From Amycolatopsis coloradensis (GTDB lineage Bacteria; Actinomycetota; Actinomycetes; Mycobacteriales; Pseudonocardiaceae): DNA of 41,461 nt. The notes under the pieces were generated by a model. That model made no database searches. It was not told where the DNA came from and worked only from the letters and a program-made list of their open reading frames with translations. The stretch covers positions 416,373-457,833 of the forward strand of contig NZ_CP150484.1 of assembly GCF_037997115.1 (NCBI RefSeq), read 5' to 3'. The translations under genes and the position numbers were made by a program. Below, piece after piece: positions 22,120 to 31,372 of this stretch. The first letter of the stretch is position 1. Each line of letters starts with the position of its first letter.

Positions 22120-23549
22120 GCTTCCCGGACCGGTCCGGGCGCCGGACCATAGACCTCCCGCGGCTCGGGGAAGAGCTTCACCAGCACGGGGTACGCGATC
22201 GCCGCCGTGCACAGCGTCACCACCATGCTGATGTCGACGCCGCCCGCGATGTCCTTGAGCGGCCCGGCGATCATCGGGGTGTTGGCGGTCAGCAGGCCCA
22301 GCGTCGTCGCCGGGATCCACGCGGCCATCGCGCGCCAGTTCACCCCGCGGGTGAACCAGTAGCGGCCGCCCTTGCGGCCCTGGTTGAACACCTGGAGGTC
22401 GTCCGGGTCGTAGAACCCGCGCCGCAGCACGAAACCGATCATCATGATCACCATCCACGGCGAGGTGCACAGCACGATCAGCGTGGCGAAGGCGTTGATG
22501 CTGGAGACCATGTCCAGCACGAAATTGCCGACGAAGATGAACACCACACTGAGCGAGCCGATCAGCAGCGTCGCCTGTACCCGGCTCAGCTTCACGAAGA
22601 TCGAGCTGAAGTCCAGCCCGGTCCCGTAGAGCGACGTCGTGCCGGTGGACAGGCCGCCGATCAGCGCGACCACGATCAGCGGGATCGCGTACCAGAGCGG
22701 GGAGATCGCGGTCAGGCCGGTGATGTAGTCGGCCGGATCGGCGACCAGGGTCGCGGTGGCGATGCCGAACCCGAACGGCAGCAGGGTCGCCACCTGCGCC
22801 AGGAACGGCGCGGCCAGCAGGGAACGGCGGCTGTGCCGCGCCGGGATGTAGCGCGTCCAGTCGCCGAGGAAGGCGCCGAACGAGATCGGGTTCGCCATCG
22901 TGGTGAGCGCGGCGAGGATCCAGGTCGGCCAGAAGTCCCCGAGCGCGTAAGTGCCGGTGCCGGCGAACCCGGGGTCGAAAGTGCTGCCGTAGGCCACGAT
23001 CCCGAGCAGCATGATCGCCGTGCCCAGCACCACGGCGACCCGGTTCACGAGCAGCATGAACCGGTAGCCGTAGATGCACACCACGAGCGTGGCGATCGCG
23101 ATGACGCCGTATGCCACGCCGCGGAGCACTTCGCCGCCGTCGAAGCCGAAAAGCCGTTGTGCCGCACCGGCGACGGCGTCGCCGCTCACCCAGACCGAGA
23201 TGGCGAAGAACGTGATCGCCGTGAGCAGGGAGAGGAAGGATCCGACACAACGGCCGACGACGCCGAAGTGCGCGCCGGAGGAGACGGCGTTGTTGGTCCG
23301 GGTGAGCGGGCCGAACAACGACATCGGCGAGAGCACCAGCGCGCCGACGACCACACCCGCGACGGTGGCCGCGACCGCCGCCCAGAAGCTCAGGCCGAAG
23401 GCGATCGGGAGGGTCCCGAGGATGATGGTGGCGAAGGTGTTCGCACCGCCGAACGCCATCCGGAACAGGTCGCGCGGACGCGACGTCTGTTCCTCCGGCG
23501 GGATCGGCGCGATGCCGTGCTGCTCGACTTCGGTGACCTTGTCACCCAT
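22098..23549 (-). CDS. NCS1 family permease (purine-cytosine permease type)
   Basis: A 483-residue protein with about twelve membrane segments. The N-terminal PRDLFRMAFGGANTFATIILGTLP, the PLTRTNNAVSSGAHFGVVGR loop and SFGAFLGDWTRYIPARHS in the middle are NCS1 signatures, as in cytosine (CodB) and allantoin (PucI) transporters. It uses Na+ or H+ coupling. ATG at 23549 follows GGAGGTCCCC. It starts 21 bp after the aldehyde dehydrogenase stop and is the last gene of the operon controlled by PucR. Its substrate is therefore probably a nitrogen compound handled by that operon, perhaps a guanidino compound or nucleobase; sequence alone does not decide. Its 3' end overlaps the convergent arabinosyltransferase gene. 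Confidence 0.85.
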   Translation of the reverse strand: MGDKVTEVEQHGIAPIPPEEQTSRPRDLFRMAFGGANTFATIILGTLPIAFGLSFWAAVAATVAGVVVGALVLSPMSLFGPLTRTNNAVSSGAHFGVVGRCVGSFLSLLTAITFFAISVWVSGDAVAGAAQRLFGFDGGEVLRGVAYGVIAIATLVVCIYGYRFMLLVNRVAVVLGTAIMLLGIVAYGSTFDPGFAGTGTYALGDFWPTWILAALTTMANPISFGAFLGDWTRYIPARHSRRSLLAAPFLAQVATLLPFGFGIATATLVADPADYITGLTAISPLWYAIPLIVVALIGGLSTGTTSLYGTGLDFSSIFVKLSRVQATLLIGSLSVVFIFVGNFVLDMVSSINAFATLIVLCTSPWMVIMMIGFVLRRGFYDPDDLQVFNQGRKGGRYWFTRGVNWRAMAAWIPATTLGLLTANTPMIAGPLKDIAGGVDISMVVTLCTAAIAYPVLVKLFPEPREVYGPAPGPVREAQPQSVA

Positions 23550-23570
23550 GGGGACCTCCGGCTAAGAGCT

Positions 23571-24977
23571 TCAGGCGAAGCGGGTCATGACATGCTTGAC
23601 GCGGGTGTACTCGGCGAAGGAGTAGGACGAGAGGTCCTTCCCGTGGCCCGAGTGCCCGAAGCCGCCATGGGGCATTTCCGAGACCAGCGGCCCGTGGGTG
23701 TTGACCCAGACGCAGCCGAAGTCGAGTTCGCCCGAAACGCGGGTCGCGCGTGACAGGTCATTGGTCCAGATCGACGACGCGAGCCCGTACGGGACGCCGT
23801 TGGCCAGGCGCACCGCCTCGCTCTCGTCCACAAAGGACTGGACGGTGATCACCGGGCCGAAGATCTCCTCCTGCACGATCTCGTCGTCCTGCTTCAGGCT
23901 CGAGATCACGGTGGGGGAGAAGAAGAAACCGCGGTCACCGGCGGGGGTGCCGCCGGTCTCCACGCGGGCGTGCGACGGCAGCCGGTCGACGAGACCGCGC
24001 ACCCGGCCGAACTGTGCCTCGCTGTTGAGCGGGCCGAAGTCCTCGCCGGGCGTCTGCGCGGCGGCGGCCTTGGTCAGCTCCGCGACGAACTCGTCGTGGA
24101 TCGCCGCGTCCACCAGCACCCGGCTGCCCGCCGTGCAGTCCTGCCCGGCGTTGTAGAACGCCGCGCCGACGATGCCCTCGGCCGCTTCGGCGAGGTTCAC
24201 GTCGCCGAAGACCAGCAGCGGCGCGTTGCCACCGAGTTCGAGGTGCGTGCGCTTGAGGTCGGCCGCCGCGACGGTCGCGACGTCGATACCGGCGCGGGTC
24301 GAGCCGGTGATCGACACCAGTTCGGTGATCGGGTGTTTCACCAGCGCGCGGCCGGTGTCGCGGTCGCCGCACAGCACGTTGAAGGCGCCTTGCGGCAGGA
24401 ACTCCGCCGCGACCTTCGCCAGCAGCACGGCCGTCGACGGCGTCGTCTCCGCGGGCTTCAGCACGACGGTGTTGCCCGCGGCCAGCGCCGGGGCGATCTT
24501 CCAGACCCCCATCATCAGCGGGTAGTTCCAGGGCGCGATCTGCGCGCAGACGCCGACCGGCTCGCGACGGATCGCGGAGGTGTGCCCTGGCAGGTACTCA
24601 CCGGACGCGGTGCCTTCGAGCTGCCGCGCCGCACCCGCGAAGAACCGCAGCGCGCTGACGCACTCCGGGATCTCCTCGTCCAGCACGACGGCGCGGATCT
24701 TGCCGGTCTCCCGGATTTCGAGCTCGGCGAACTCCTCCGCGCGGGACTCCAGCGCGTCGGCGATCTTCAGCAGTGCGAGCTGGCGCTGAGCGGGGGTGCT
24801 CTTGCGCCACACCTCGAACGCCCGTTCCGCGGCGGCCAGCGCGGCGTCCACATCGGACTGCTCGGAGAGGACGCTGGTGCCGAAGACCTCGCCGGTGGCG
24901 GGATCCACCAGGTCGAGCGTCCGCGAGCCCGACGCCGCTACCTCGGCGCCGTCGACGAAATTCAGGACCTGAGTCAT
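23571..24977 (-). CDS. Aldehyde dehydrogenase, aminobutyraldehyde/guanidinobutyraldehyde type
   Basis: A 468-residue NAD-dependent aldehyde dehydrogenase. It shows IAPWNYPLMMGVWKIAPALA, SITGSTRAG, the general-base glutamate in HLELGGNAP, the catalytic cysteine in YNAGQDCTAGSR and EEIFGPVITVQSF. The NAGQDCTAGSR form is typical of gamma-aminobutyraldehyde dehydrogenases (PatD group). In this operon it lies between a TPP enzyme (4-nt ATGA overlap) and a permease (21 bp gap), beside a ureohydrolase. It would oxidise 4-guanidinobutanal to 4-guanidinobutyrate if the TPP enzyme decarboxylates 2-ketoarginine, or 4-aminobutanal to GABA if the substrate is putrescine-derived. Confidence 0.87.
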   Translation of the reverse strand: MTQVLNFVDGAEVAASGSRTLDLVDPATGEVFGTSVLSEQSDVDAALAAAERAFEVWRKSTPAQRQLALLKIADALESRAEEFAELEIRETGKIRAVVLDEEIPECVSALRFFAGAARQLEGTASGEYLPGHTSAIRREPVGVCAQIAPWNYPLMMGVWKIAPALAAGNTVVLKPAETTPSTAVLLAKVAAEFLPQGAFNVLCGDRDTGRALVKHPITELVSITGSTRAGIDVATVAAADLKRTHLELGGNAPLLVFGDVNLAEAAEGIVGAAFYNAGQDCTAGSRVLVDAAIHDEFVAELTKAAAAQTPGEDFGPLNSEAQFGRVRGLVDRLPSHARVETGGTPAGDRGFFFSPTVISSLKQDDEIVQEEIFGPVITVQSFVDESEAVRLANGVPYGLASSIWTNDLSRATRVSGELDFGCVWVNTHGPLVSEMPHGGFGHSGHGKDLSSYSFAEYTRVKHVMTRFA

Positions 24978-26629
24978 TTCTTCTCCAGGTGGGTCGGCTC
25001 GAACATCTTCAGCAGGGCGGGGAGGACGACCATCGACGGACCGGGGGTGCCGAGGGCTTCGGCAAGGTCCTTCCCGACGCTGTCCAAAGAGGACACCGTG
25101 GCCGGGACGCCGAAGGACTGTGCCAGCGCGGCGAAATCGGGCCGCGCGAGCTCGGTGGCCGTGGACCGGCCGAACGCGCCGGTCAGGTACTCGCGCAGGA
25201 TGCCGTAGCCGCCGTCGTCGATGACGAGCCACGTGACGTCCAGCCCGTGCTGGACCGCCGTGGCGAGTTCCGCGATGCCGTACATCGCGCCACCGTCACC
25301 GGAGACCGCGAGTGTCGGGCCGCCGGTCGCCGCCGCGCCGCCGAGCGCACCGGGCAGGCCATAACCGAGCCCGCCCGCGCCCTGCGCGGTGTGGATCGGC
25401 GCACCCTCGGGATTCCACGCCGACCAGGCCCAGTAGGCCGCGATCGTCATGTCCCAGTACGTCTGTGTGCCTTCGGGGACCGCGGCACGGATGTCGTCGA
25501 TCAGCTTGCGCTCGGTTTCGAGTGCCTGGCCGTCGAGGCGTTCGCGCACCTTGGCCAGCAGATCCGCGACCGCCTTCTCGGCGACGCCGTCACTCTGGCG
25601 GAAGGGCACCTGCTCCAGAAGTCCTTGCAGGGCAAGCCGGACGTCGGCGTGGATGCCCAGCGCCGGGTAGTTCGACTCCAGCTTCCCGAGATCGGCCTCG
25701 ACCTGGATCACCCGGCCGCGCGGGGCGAATTCGCGGTAGTTGCTGGACAGCTCGCCGAGCCCGGAACCCAGTACCAGCAACACATCCGCGGCCGAGAGGA
25801 ACTCCGTGCTGTGCCAGTCTTCGAGCCATGACTGGCCGGACAGCTCGTGGTCCCAGCCGAAGACGCCCTTGCCGCCGAACGTCGAGAGCACCGGCGCGCG
25901 CAGGGCCTCCGCGAGCGCCTTCAGTTCCGCCTGCGCGCCCGAGCGCAGCGCGCCACCACCGGCGAGGATCACCGGATTCTTCGCCGCGCCCAGGAGATTC
26001 GCGGCTTCGGTGACGAGCTCCGGCAACGGTTCGAGCGGTGCGGGCCGTGCCGTCACCGACGTGATCCGCGGCAGATCCGCCGGCGCCAGCAGGATGTCCT
26101 GCGGGATCTCGACCCACACCGGTCCGAACGGCGCCGTCGCCGCCGATTCCCAGGCTTCGCGCAGGGCCGTCGGGATCTGGCTGACGGTGCGCACCACGTG
26201 CACCGACTTCACCACATCACGGAAACTGGCCTGCTGATCGGGAAGTTCGTGCAGGTACCCGTGCCGCCCGCCGCCGAGCCCGGCGACCGGGATCTGGCTG
26301 GAGATCCCGAGCACCGGGACCGACGCCGCCCGGGATTCCTGCAAGGAAGCCAAAGTCAGCAACGCGCCGGGACCGGTGGACACGATCATCGGCGTCACCG
26401 GGACCGGGCCTTCGGGATCCGCCGCGAGCCGGGCGCGGGCGTGCCCGTCGGCCGCGAACGCCAGGTTGTTCTCCACCCGCGAGCTGATGACGCGCAGATC
26501 GTCCGTGCGCCGCAGCGCTTCGAACAGCCCGAGCGCGTGCTGGCCCGGCAGGCCGAAGACGGTGTCCGCGCCGAGCGCGTGCAGGGTTTCGACGACTACG
26601 TCGCCGCCTATCCGTTCAGTGCTGGTCAT
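24974..26629 (-). CDS. TPP-dependent enzyme, candidate 2-ketoarginine decarboxylase (AruI-like)
   Basis: This 551-residue protein has the three-domain acetolactate synthase/decarboxylase plan. The N-terminal part has [15 protein letters not shown] and the cofactor-activating glutamate E53 in [16 protein letters not shown] (glyoxylate carboligase has valine here, so that enzyme is unlikely). The central domain has [10 protein letters not shown]. The C-terminal TPP site is [19 protein letters not shown] followed by DDGGYGIL. No FAD-specific signature is obvious. It overlaps the ureohydrolase and the aldehyde dehydrogenase by 4 nt each. A TPP decarboxylase between these two is what the Pseudomonas arginine transaminase route requires (AruI acting on 2-ketoarginine). 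A different 2-oxo acid decarboxylase or a benzoylformate decarboxylase-like enzyme remains possible. Confidence 0.7.
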   Translation of the reverse strand: MTSTERIGGDVVVETLHALGADTVFGLPGQHALGLFEALRRTDDLRVISSRVENNLAFAADGHARARLAADPEGPVPVTPMIVSTGPGALLTLASLQESRAASVPVLGISSQIPVAGLGGGRHGYLHELPDQQASFRDVVKSVHVVRTVSQIPTALREAWESAATAPFGPVWVEIPQDILLAPADLPRITSVTARPAPLEPLPELVTEAANLLGAAKNPVILAGGGALRSGAQAELKALAEALRAPVLSTFGGKGVFGWDHELSGQSWLEDWHSTEFLSAADVLLVLGSGLGELSSNYREFAPRGRVIQVEADLGKLESNYPALGIHADVRLALQGLLEQVPFRQSDGVAEKAVADLLAKVRERLDGQALETERKLIDDIRAAVPEGTQTYWDMTIAAYWAWSAWNPEGAPIHTAQGAGGLGYGLPGALGGAAATGGPTLAVSGDGGAMYGIAELATAVQHGLDVTWLVIDDGGYGILREYLTGAFGRSTATELARPDFAALAQSFGVPATVSSLDSVGKDLAEALGTPGPSMVVLPALLKMFEPTHLEKK

Positions 26630-27579
26630 GCGCCCTTCCCCAAACTGAGCAGGCTCACCAGGTCGTAGGCGACGTGGGAAGCCGCGATGGCGGTGATCTC
26701 GGCATGATCGTAAGGCGGGGCCAGTTCCACCACATCGGCTCCGATGAGGTTGCAGTCCCGCAGCCCGCGCAGGATCTCCAGCAGTTCGCGGCTGGTCATA
26801 CCGCCCGCTTCGGGGGTCCCGGTGCCCGGCGCGTGTGCCGGGTCGAGCACGTCGATGTCGACCGAGATGTAGAGCGGGCGGCCGCCGATGCGCTGGCGCA
26901 GCGCGTCGACGGTCTCGGCGACCCCGCGGCGCATGACGTCGCCGGAGGTGACGATGCCGAATCCGAGGCGGCGGTCCTCCTCCAGATCCCGCTTGCCGTA
27001 CAGCGGGCCGCGCGTGCCGACGTGGGACAGCGCTTCAGTGTCGAGGAGGCCTTCCTCGGACGCCCGCCGGAACGGGGTGCCGTGGGTGTACGGCTCGCCG
27101 AAGTAGGTGTCCCAGGTGTCGAGGTGCGCGTCGAAGTGCAGCAGCGCCACCGGTCCGTGCTTCTTCGCCGCCGCCCGCAGCAGCGGCAGCGCGATCGTGT
27201 GGTCGCCGCCGACGGTCACCAGCCGCGTCCCGCCCGCGGTCAGCGCCTCGGCCTCGCTCTGCAGCGTCTCGATCGCCTCGCCGATGTTGAACGGGTTGAG
27301 CGCGATGTCGCCGGCGTCGACCACCTGCGTCGCGGCGAACGGGGAAACGTCGAGTTCCGGGTGGTACGGGCGAAGGAGCCGGCTGGCCTCGCGGAGCGCG
27401 GCGGGGCCGAAGCGCGCGCCGGGACGGTAGGACACCCCGGCGTCGAACGGCACCCCGACGACGGCGACGTCGGCATGCTCGACCTGATCGATCCGCGGCA
27501 GCCTCGCGAAGGTCGCGAAACCGGCGAACCGGGGCACCCTCGAAGAGTCGACGGGTCCGATCGGGGTCTGCTCAGGCAC
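26626..27579 (-). CDS. Agmatinase/guanidinobutyrase family ureohydrolase
   Basis: A 317-residue binuclear-manganese hydrolase that removes urea from a guanidino compound. The metal ligands are all present: H127 in GGDHT, D150, H152 and D154 in [10 protein letters not shown], and D241 and D243 in [33 protein letters not shown] is the agmatinase-type N-terminus, and length is normal. The start is GTG after AAGGAGACACA. Agmatinase, guanidinobutyrase and guanidinopropionase cannot be told apart by eye. The partner TPP enzyme and aldehyde dehydrogenase favour 4-guanidinobutyrate, giving GABA and urea. It overlaps the TPP gene by 4 nt and follows the symporter by 21 bp. Confidence 0.9.
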   Translation of the reverse strand: MPEQTPIGPVDSSRVPRFAGFATFARLPRIDQVEHADVAVVGVPFDAGVSYRPGARFGPAALREASRLLRPYHPELDVSPFAATQVVDAGDIALNPFNIGEAIETLQSEAEALTAGGTRLVTVGGDHTIALPLLRAAAKKHGPVALLHFDAHLDTWDTYFGEPYTHGTPFRRASEEGLLDTEALSHVGTRGPLYGKRDLEEDRRLGFGIVTSGDVMRRGVAETVDALRQRIGGRPLYISVDIDVLDPAHAPGTGTPEAGGMTSRELLEILRGLRDCNLIGADVVELAPPYDHAEITAIAASHVAYDLVSLLSLGKGA

Positions 27580-27600
27580 TGTGTCTCCTTCGAATGGTTT

Positions 27601-29052
27601 TCAGGACTGCGAAGCGGCGAGTTTCGCCTCTTCTTCTTCGGCGGCCGCGCTGCCGTTCAGGCGGCGGGTCCACACGGTGAGGATCTCGTCCGAGGTACGC
27701 GGGGTGAGGAAGCTGACCAGCAGGTACACCGCGAGGCTGGACCCGAGGCCCCAGTAGATCGGGCTGTTGGCCTCGACGCCGTCGACGAACATGAACGTGA
27801 TGACCACGACGGTGCCGACCACCATCGACGCGAGCGCGCCCTGCCGGGTGCCGCGTTTCCAGGCCAGCCCGCCGATGATCGCGACCAGCAGGCCGCCGAC
27901 GAGGATGTCGTAGGCGATGGTCAGCGCGTTGACGACGTCGTCCACGACCATCGCGATGCCGATCGCGGCGATGCCGAGGACCAGAGTGGTGACCCGGTTC
28001 CTGGTGACCTCGTTGACGGCCTTTTTGAGGCCCAGCTTGGAAAGCAGGTCCGAGGTGCTGACCGTCGAGCAGGCGATGAGCGCGCCGCTCGCGGTCGACA
28101 TCATCGCCGAGAGCGCCGCCGCGAGCACCAGCCCGCGGACCCCGGCGGGCAGCTGGTCCTCGACGATGGTCGCGAACGCGTCCTGCGCGCTGGCGAGGTT
28201 CGGGTACAGCGTCTTGGCCGCGGTGCCGATCAGCGCGCCGGCGAGACCGTAGACCAGGCAGTAGACGCCGGAGATGACGCCGCCGCCGGTCGCGATGCCC
28301 GGTGTCCTCGCGGTGAACACGCGCTGCCAGATGTCCTGGCCGATCAGCAGCCCGAAGCTGTAGATGAGGAAGTAGGTGAAGATCGTGTCGCCGCCGATGG
28401 CGGTCAGTTCGAAGTAGCTCTCGTCCAGCCGCGCGGCCATCCCGTCGAAACCGCCCGCCGAGACGATCGAGACGGGCAGCAGGATCAGCAGGATGCCGAT
28501 GGTCTTGATGACGAACTGGACGATGTCGGTCAGCGTGATCGACCACATGCCGCCCAGCACCGAGTAGAGCACCACGATCGACCCGCCGATGGCGATCCCC
28601 GCCCAGCTCGGGACGTTGAACAGAACCTTGAAGATGGTGGCGAACGCCAGCGTCGAGGTGACGGTCAGCATCAGCGTGTAGCCCCACATGACGACACCGG
28701 AGATGGTGCTGGTGGAGCCGCCGTAGCGCAGGTCGAGCATTTCGCCGACGGTGTAGACCCGCAGTTTCACCAGCCGCCGCGCGAACAGCGTGTGGAGGAC
28801 CAGGATGCCGACGCCGATCGCGATCACGAGCCAGGCGCCGGAGATGCCGTAGGTGTAGCCGAGCTTCACCCCGCCGACCGTCGAAGCGCCGCCGAGGACG
28901 ACCGCGGACATCGTGCCCGAGTACATGAACCAGCCGAGACGGCGGCCCGCGACGAGATAGTCGGATTTGGTCTTGGCGAGCCTCAGCCCGAACCAGCCGA
29001 CCCCGATCATGCCCGCTATGTAGAGCGCGATCACCGCGTAGTCACCGGCCAC
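27601..29052 (-). CDS. Sodium:solute symporter (SSS family)
   Basis: A 483-residue transporter with about thirteen membrane segments. YLVAGRRLGWFMYSGTMSAVV is the early SSS signature and contains the Na+-site region; LSAMMSTASGALIACSTVSTSD is the sixth-to-eighth helix motif with the paired serine/threonine residues typical of Na2. The tail is an acidic stretch (AAAEEEEAKLAASQS). GTG at 29052 has AAGGAGGACACC before it. It is the first gene of the five-gene operon divergent from PucR and should bring in the compound that the operon degrades, possibly arginine, agmatine, putrescine or guanidinobutyrate. Sequence does not fix the substrate. Confidence 0.88.
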   Translation of the reverse strand: MAGDYAVIALYIAGMIGVGWFGLRLAKTKSDYLVAGRRLGWFMYSGTMSAVVLGGASTVGGVKLGYTYGISGAWLVIAIGVGILVLHTLFARRLVKLRVYTVGEMLDLRYGGSTSTISGVVMWGYTLMLTVTSTLAFATIFKVLFNVPSWAGIAIGGSIVVLYSVLGGMWSITLTDIVQFVIKTIGILLILLPVSIVSAGGFDGMAARLDESYFELTAIGGDTIFTYFLIYSFGLLIGQDIWQRVFTARTPGIATGGGVISGVYCLVYGLAGALIGTAAKTLYPNLASAQDAFATIVEDQLPAGVRGLVLAAALSAMMSTASGALIACSTVSTSDLLSKLGLKKAVNEVTRNRVTTLVLGIAAIGIAMVVDDVVNALTIAYDILVGGLLVAIIGGLAWKRGTRQGALASMVVGTVVVITFMFVDGVEANSPIYWGLGSSLAVYLLVSFLTPRTSDEILTVWTRRLNGSAAAEEEEAKLAASQS

Positions 29053-29123
29053 GGTGTCCTCCTTGACTTGGGGCTGTTCGCTTCGTTCGGGTCACCGTAG
29101 GTTCGTTCGCGGCTTGAACGACA

Positions 29124-29140
29124 TGGGATGATCCATCCCA
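29124..29140. promoter_or_regulatory. Dyad TGGGATG-ATC-CATCCCA between symporter and PucR genes
   Basis: A perfect 7+3+7 inverted repeat lies in the divergent promoter region, 71 bp from the symporter start and 23 bp from the chosen PucR start. It is the natural candidate for the PucR binding site controlling both directions. Confidence 0.6.
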
Positions 29141-29163
29141 ACTCCGGCACTTATGAGGATGAA

Positions 29164-30645
29164 ATGACCCGAGCCCACGATCCGTTCGCCTCGGATGTGA
29201 ATGTCCCGTTACGGGCCGTGGTCGGCAACCCGGAACTGGCGGTCGACCCGGTCGTGGAGACCCTGCGGCCGGGGGCGCTCGACGCCCCGGTGCGCTGGGC
29301 GCACGTCAGCGAGCTGCTGGACCCCGCGCCGTACCTCCTCGGGGCGGAACTCCTGCTCACCGCCGGGGTGAACCTGCCGGTGGAACCCGCCGAGATCGAC
29401 CGCTACGTCCGGCGGCTCGCCGAAAGCGGGATCTCCGCGCTGGGGTTCGGGCTCACTCCGGGCGCCTACGAGACGCTGCCGCCGCCACTGCGGACGGCGT
29501 GTGCCCGGCACGGGCTCCCGCTGCTGGTCGTCCAGCCGCGGACACCGTTCCTCGCGATCAGCCGGGCAGTGTCGGTCGCGCTGGCGGAGGCGGGGCAGCG
29601 GGAACAGCGGCGGATCGCGGTCGCGCGCGAGGCGCTGACCAGGGCGGCCGGTGACGGACTCGGTGAACTGGCCGGCGCGCTGGCCGGGCGGCTCGGGGCC
29701 TGGGTGGCGCTGGTCGGCGTCGGCGACGTCCTGGCCGCGGACCACAGGGCACCGTCGCCGCTGCCCGCGGAAGTCCGGGAGCTCCTCGCCACGCTCCGGA
29801 CGGGCCGGGGGATCCGCAGCGCGACCACGGAACTGGCCGACGGCACCCACGTCGTCGCGCAGCCGGTGTACCCGCAGGCGACGGCGTCGCATCTGGTCGT
29901 GGTCGGCCGCGTCGCGCGGTTCGACGGCGCGGACCGCTCGATCCTGTCGGTCGGGGCGGCGCTGCTCGGGCTGGTGGGCCGCGCGGGTTCGGACGCGGCC
30001 GGTCTGGGCGCCACCGCCACGGCGTTGCTGCTGGGCGAGACCGACGTGCTCGGCGGGGACGAACGCCGCCTGGTCGCGGGGATCGCTTACCGCCGCGGGC
30101 CGAACGAGGTCGCCGCCCGCTACGACTGGCTGCGCGCCCGGCTCGACACCCCGCTCGTGCGATTGCGCCCGGGGCCACGATTCACCGCGATCGTCCGCGA
30201 GGCGCCGGAGATCGGCGACCTCGACCGGCTCCGCGCCGACGGCTGGCTCGCGGTCGTGGGTTCGCCCGTCCCACCCGGACGGCTTCCCGAAGCGGCGGGC
30301 GAAATCGAGTTACTGCTGACGCGGGCAGCCGCGCTGGAACGGCCCATCGTGGCGGAAGGTACTGCGGGGCTGGACGCCCTGATCGATCCGGGCGCCGCGG
30401 CCGGGTTCGCCGCCCAGGTGCTGGCGCCGTTGCGCGAACTCGACCGGAAGGGTGACCGCGAACTGGTCGGCACCCTGCGGACCTGGCTCGCGCACCACGG
30501 CGGCTGGGACCGCACGGCCGCCGAACTCGGCGTGCACCGCAACAGCGTCCGGCACCGGATCGGGCAGATCGAACGGGCGCTGGGGGTGGATCTGGCGGAT
30601 CCGGAGACCCGGATGCGGCTGTGGTTCGCCCTGCGCTGGGCGTGA
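29164..30645 (+). CDS. PucR family transcriptional regulator
   Basis: A 493-residue regulator. The N-terminal PucR domain (about 15-135) has VRWAHVSELLDPAPYLLGAELLLTAG in pieces, a central GGDEF-like region follows, and the C-terminus carries the PucR helix-turn-helix: AHHGGWDRTAAELGVHRNSV then RHRIGQIERALG. These proteins usually activate nitrogen-compound catabolism genes on binding an intermediate. I chose ATG at 29164, preceded by GAGG, over ATG at 29128, because the earlier start falls inside a perfect dyad that looks like an operator. It is divergent from the five-gene operon and its obvious local regulator. Confidence 0.88.
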   Translation: MTRAHDPFASDVNVPLRAVVGNPELAVDPVVETLRPGALDAPVRWAHVSELLDPAPYLLGAELLLTAGVNLPVEPAEIDRYVRRLAESGISALGFGLTPGAYETLPPPLRTACARHGLPLLVVQPRTPFLAISRAVSVALAEAGQREQRRIAVAREALTRAAGDGLGELAGALAGRLGAWVALVGVGDVLAADHRAPSPLPAEVRELLATLRTGRGIRSATTELADGTHVVAQPVYPQATASHLVVVGRVARFDGADRSILSVGAALLGLVGRAGSDAAGLGATATALLLGETDVLGGDERRLVAGIAYRRGPNEVAARYDWLRARLDTPLVRLRPGPRFTAIVREAPEIGDLDRLRADGWLAVVGSPVPPGRLPEAAGEIELLLTRAAALERPIVAEGTAGLDALIDPGAAAGFAAQVLAPLRELDRKGDRELVGTLRTWLAHHGGWDRTAAELGVHRNSVRHRIGQIERALGVDLADPETRMRLWFALRWA

Positions 30646-30694
30646 GCATTACTCCAATAAGGTCACTCTCAGGAATGTGTGGCAACGTAGGGTC

Positions 30695-31372
30695 GTGCGA
30701 ATTCTGGTAGTCGAAGACGAAGAACCCCTCGCCGACGCGATCGCACGCGGCCTGCGGCGCGAGGGCATGGCGGTGGACATCGCGCTCACCGGTGACGACG
30801 GGCACGAGAAGGCCGCCGTCACCCGGTACGACGTCGTGCTGCTCGACCGCGACCTGCCCGGGATGTCCGGTGACGACCTGTGCCGCGAGATCGTCGCGTC
30901 CGGCGAGCTGACCCGTGTCCTGATGCTCACCGCGAGCAGTTCCGTTTCGGACCGCGTCGACGGGCTTTCCCTCGGTGCCGACGACTATCTCGCCAAGCCG
31001 TTCGCCTTCCCCGAACTCGTCGCGCGCGTGCGGGCGCTCGGCCGCCGCGCGACCCCGGCCGCGCCGCCGCTGCTGACTTCGGGCGACGTCGAACTGGACC
31101 CGGCGAGGCGGACCGTCCGCCGCGCGAGCGGTCCGGTCGAGCTGACCCGCAAGGAGTTCGGCGTTCTGGAGGTGCTGCTGTCGGCCGCCGGTTCGGTGGT
31201 CAGCAGCGAAGAACTGCTCGAACGCGTGTGGGACGAGAACGCCGACCCGTTCACCACCACCGTCCGGGTCACCGTGATGACACTGCGCAAGAAGCTCGGC
31301 GAGCCGGGCATCATCGAGACCGTCGTCGGCTCCGGCTACCGGGTGCCGGAGCAGGGGACCGCACGCGGGTGA
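30695..31372 (+). CDS. OmpR-family response regulator
   Basis: A 225-residue response regulator. The receiver domain begins at the start codon (VRILVVEDEEPLADAIARGL) with acidic pocket residues E7, D8 and E9, the phospho-acceptor D51 in VLLDRDLPG, T in MLTASSS and the lysine in YLAKPFAFPEL. The C-terminal winged-helix DNA-binding domain (about 130-220) has RKEFGVLEVLLSAAGSVVSS and TLRKKLGEPGIIETVVGSGY. The start is GTG. It overlaps its sensor kinase by 4 nt (GTGA). TAAGGT at 30658-30663, just after PucR, could be its promoter -10. The stimulus is unknown. Confidence 0.93.
   Translation: MRILVVEDEEPLADAIARGLRREGMAVDIALTGDDGHEKAAVTRYDVVLLDRDLPGMSGDDLCREIVASGELTRVLMLTASSSVSDRVDGLSLGADDYLAKPFAFPELVARVRALGRRATPAAPPLLTSGDVELDPARRTVRRASGPVELTRKEFGVLEVLLSAAGSVVSSEELLERVWDENADPFTTTVRVTVMTLRKKLGEPGIIETVVGSGYRVPEQGTARG

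Noticed and set aside
20386..23250. 954-residue open frame on the minus strand across two genes
   Set aside because: It runs through the antisense of the arabinosyltransferase and an off-frame of the NCS1 permease, both clear genes; composition is that of a GC-rich shadow.
24974..26629. Glyoxylate carboligase
   Set aside because: Glyoxylate carboligase lacks the cofactor-activating glutamate; here E53 is present, and no tartronate semialdehyde or glycerate genes are nearby.
26674..29100. 808-residue open frame on the plus strand
   Set aside because: Antisense to the ureohydrolase and the symporter; no recognisable domain and typical shadow composition.
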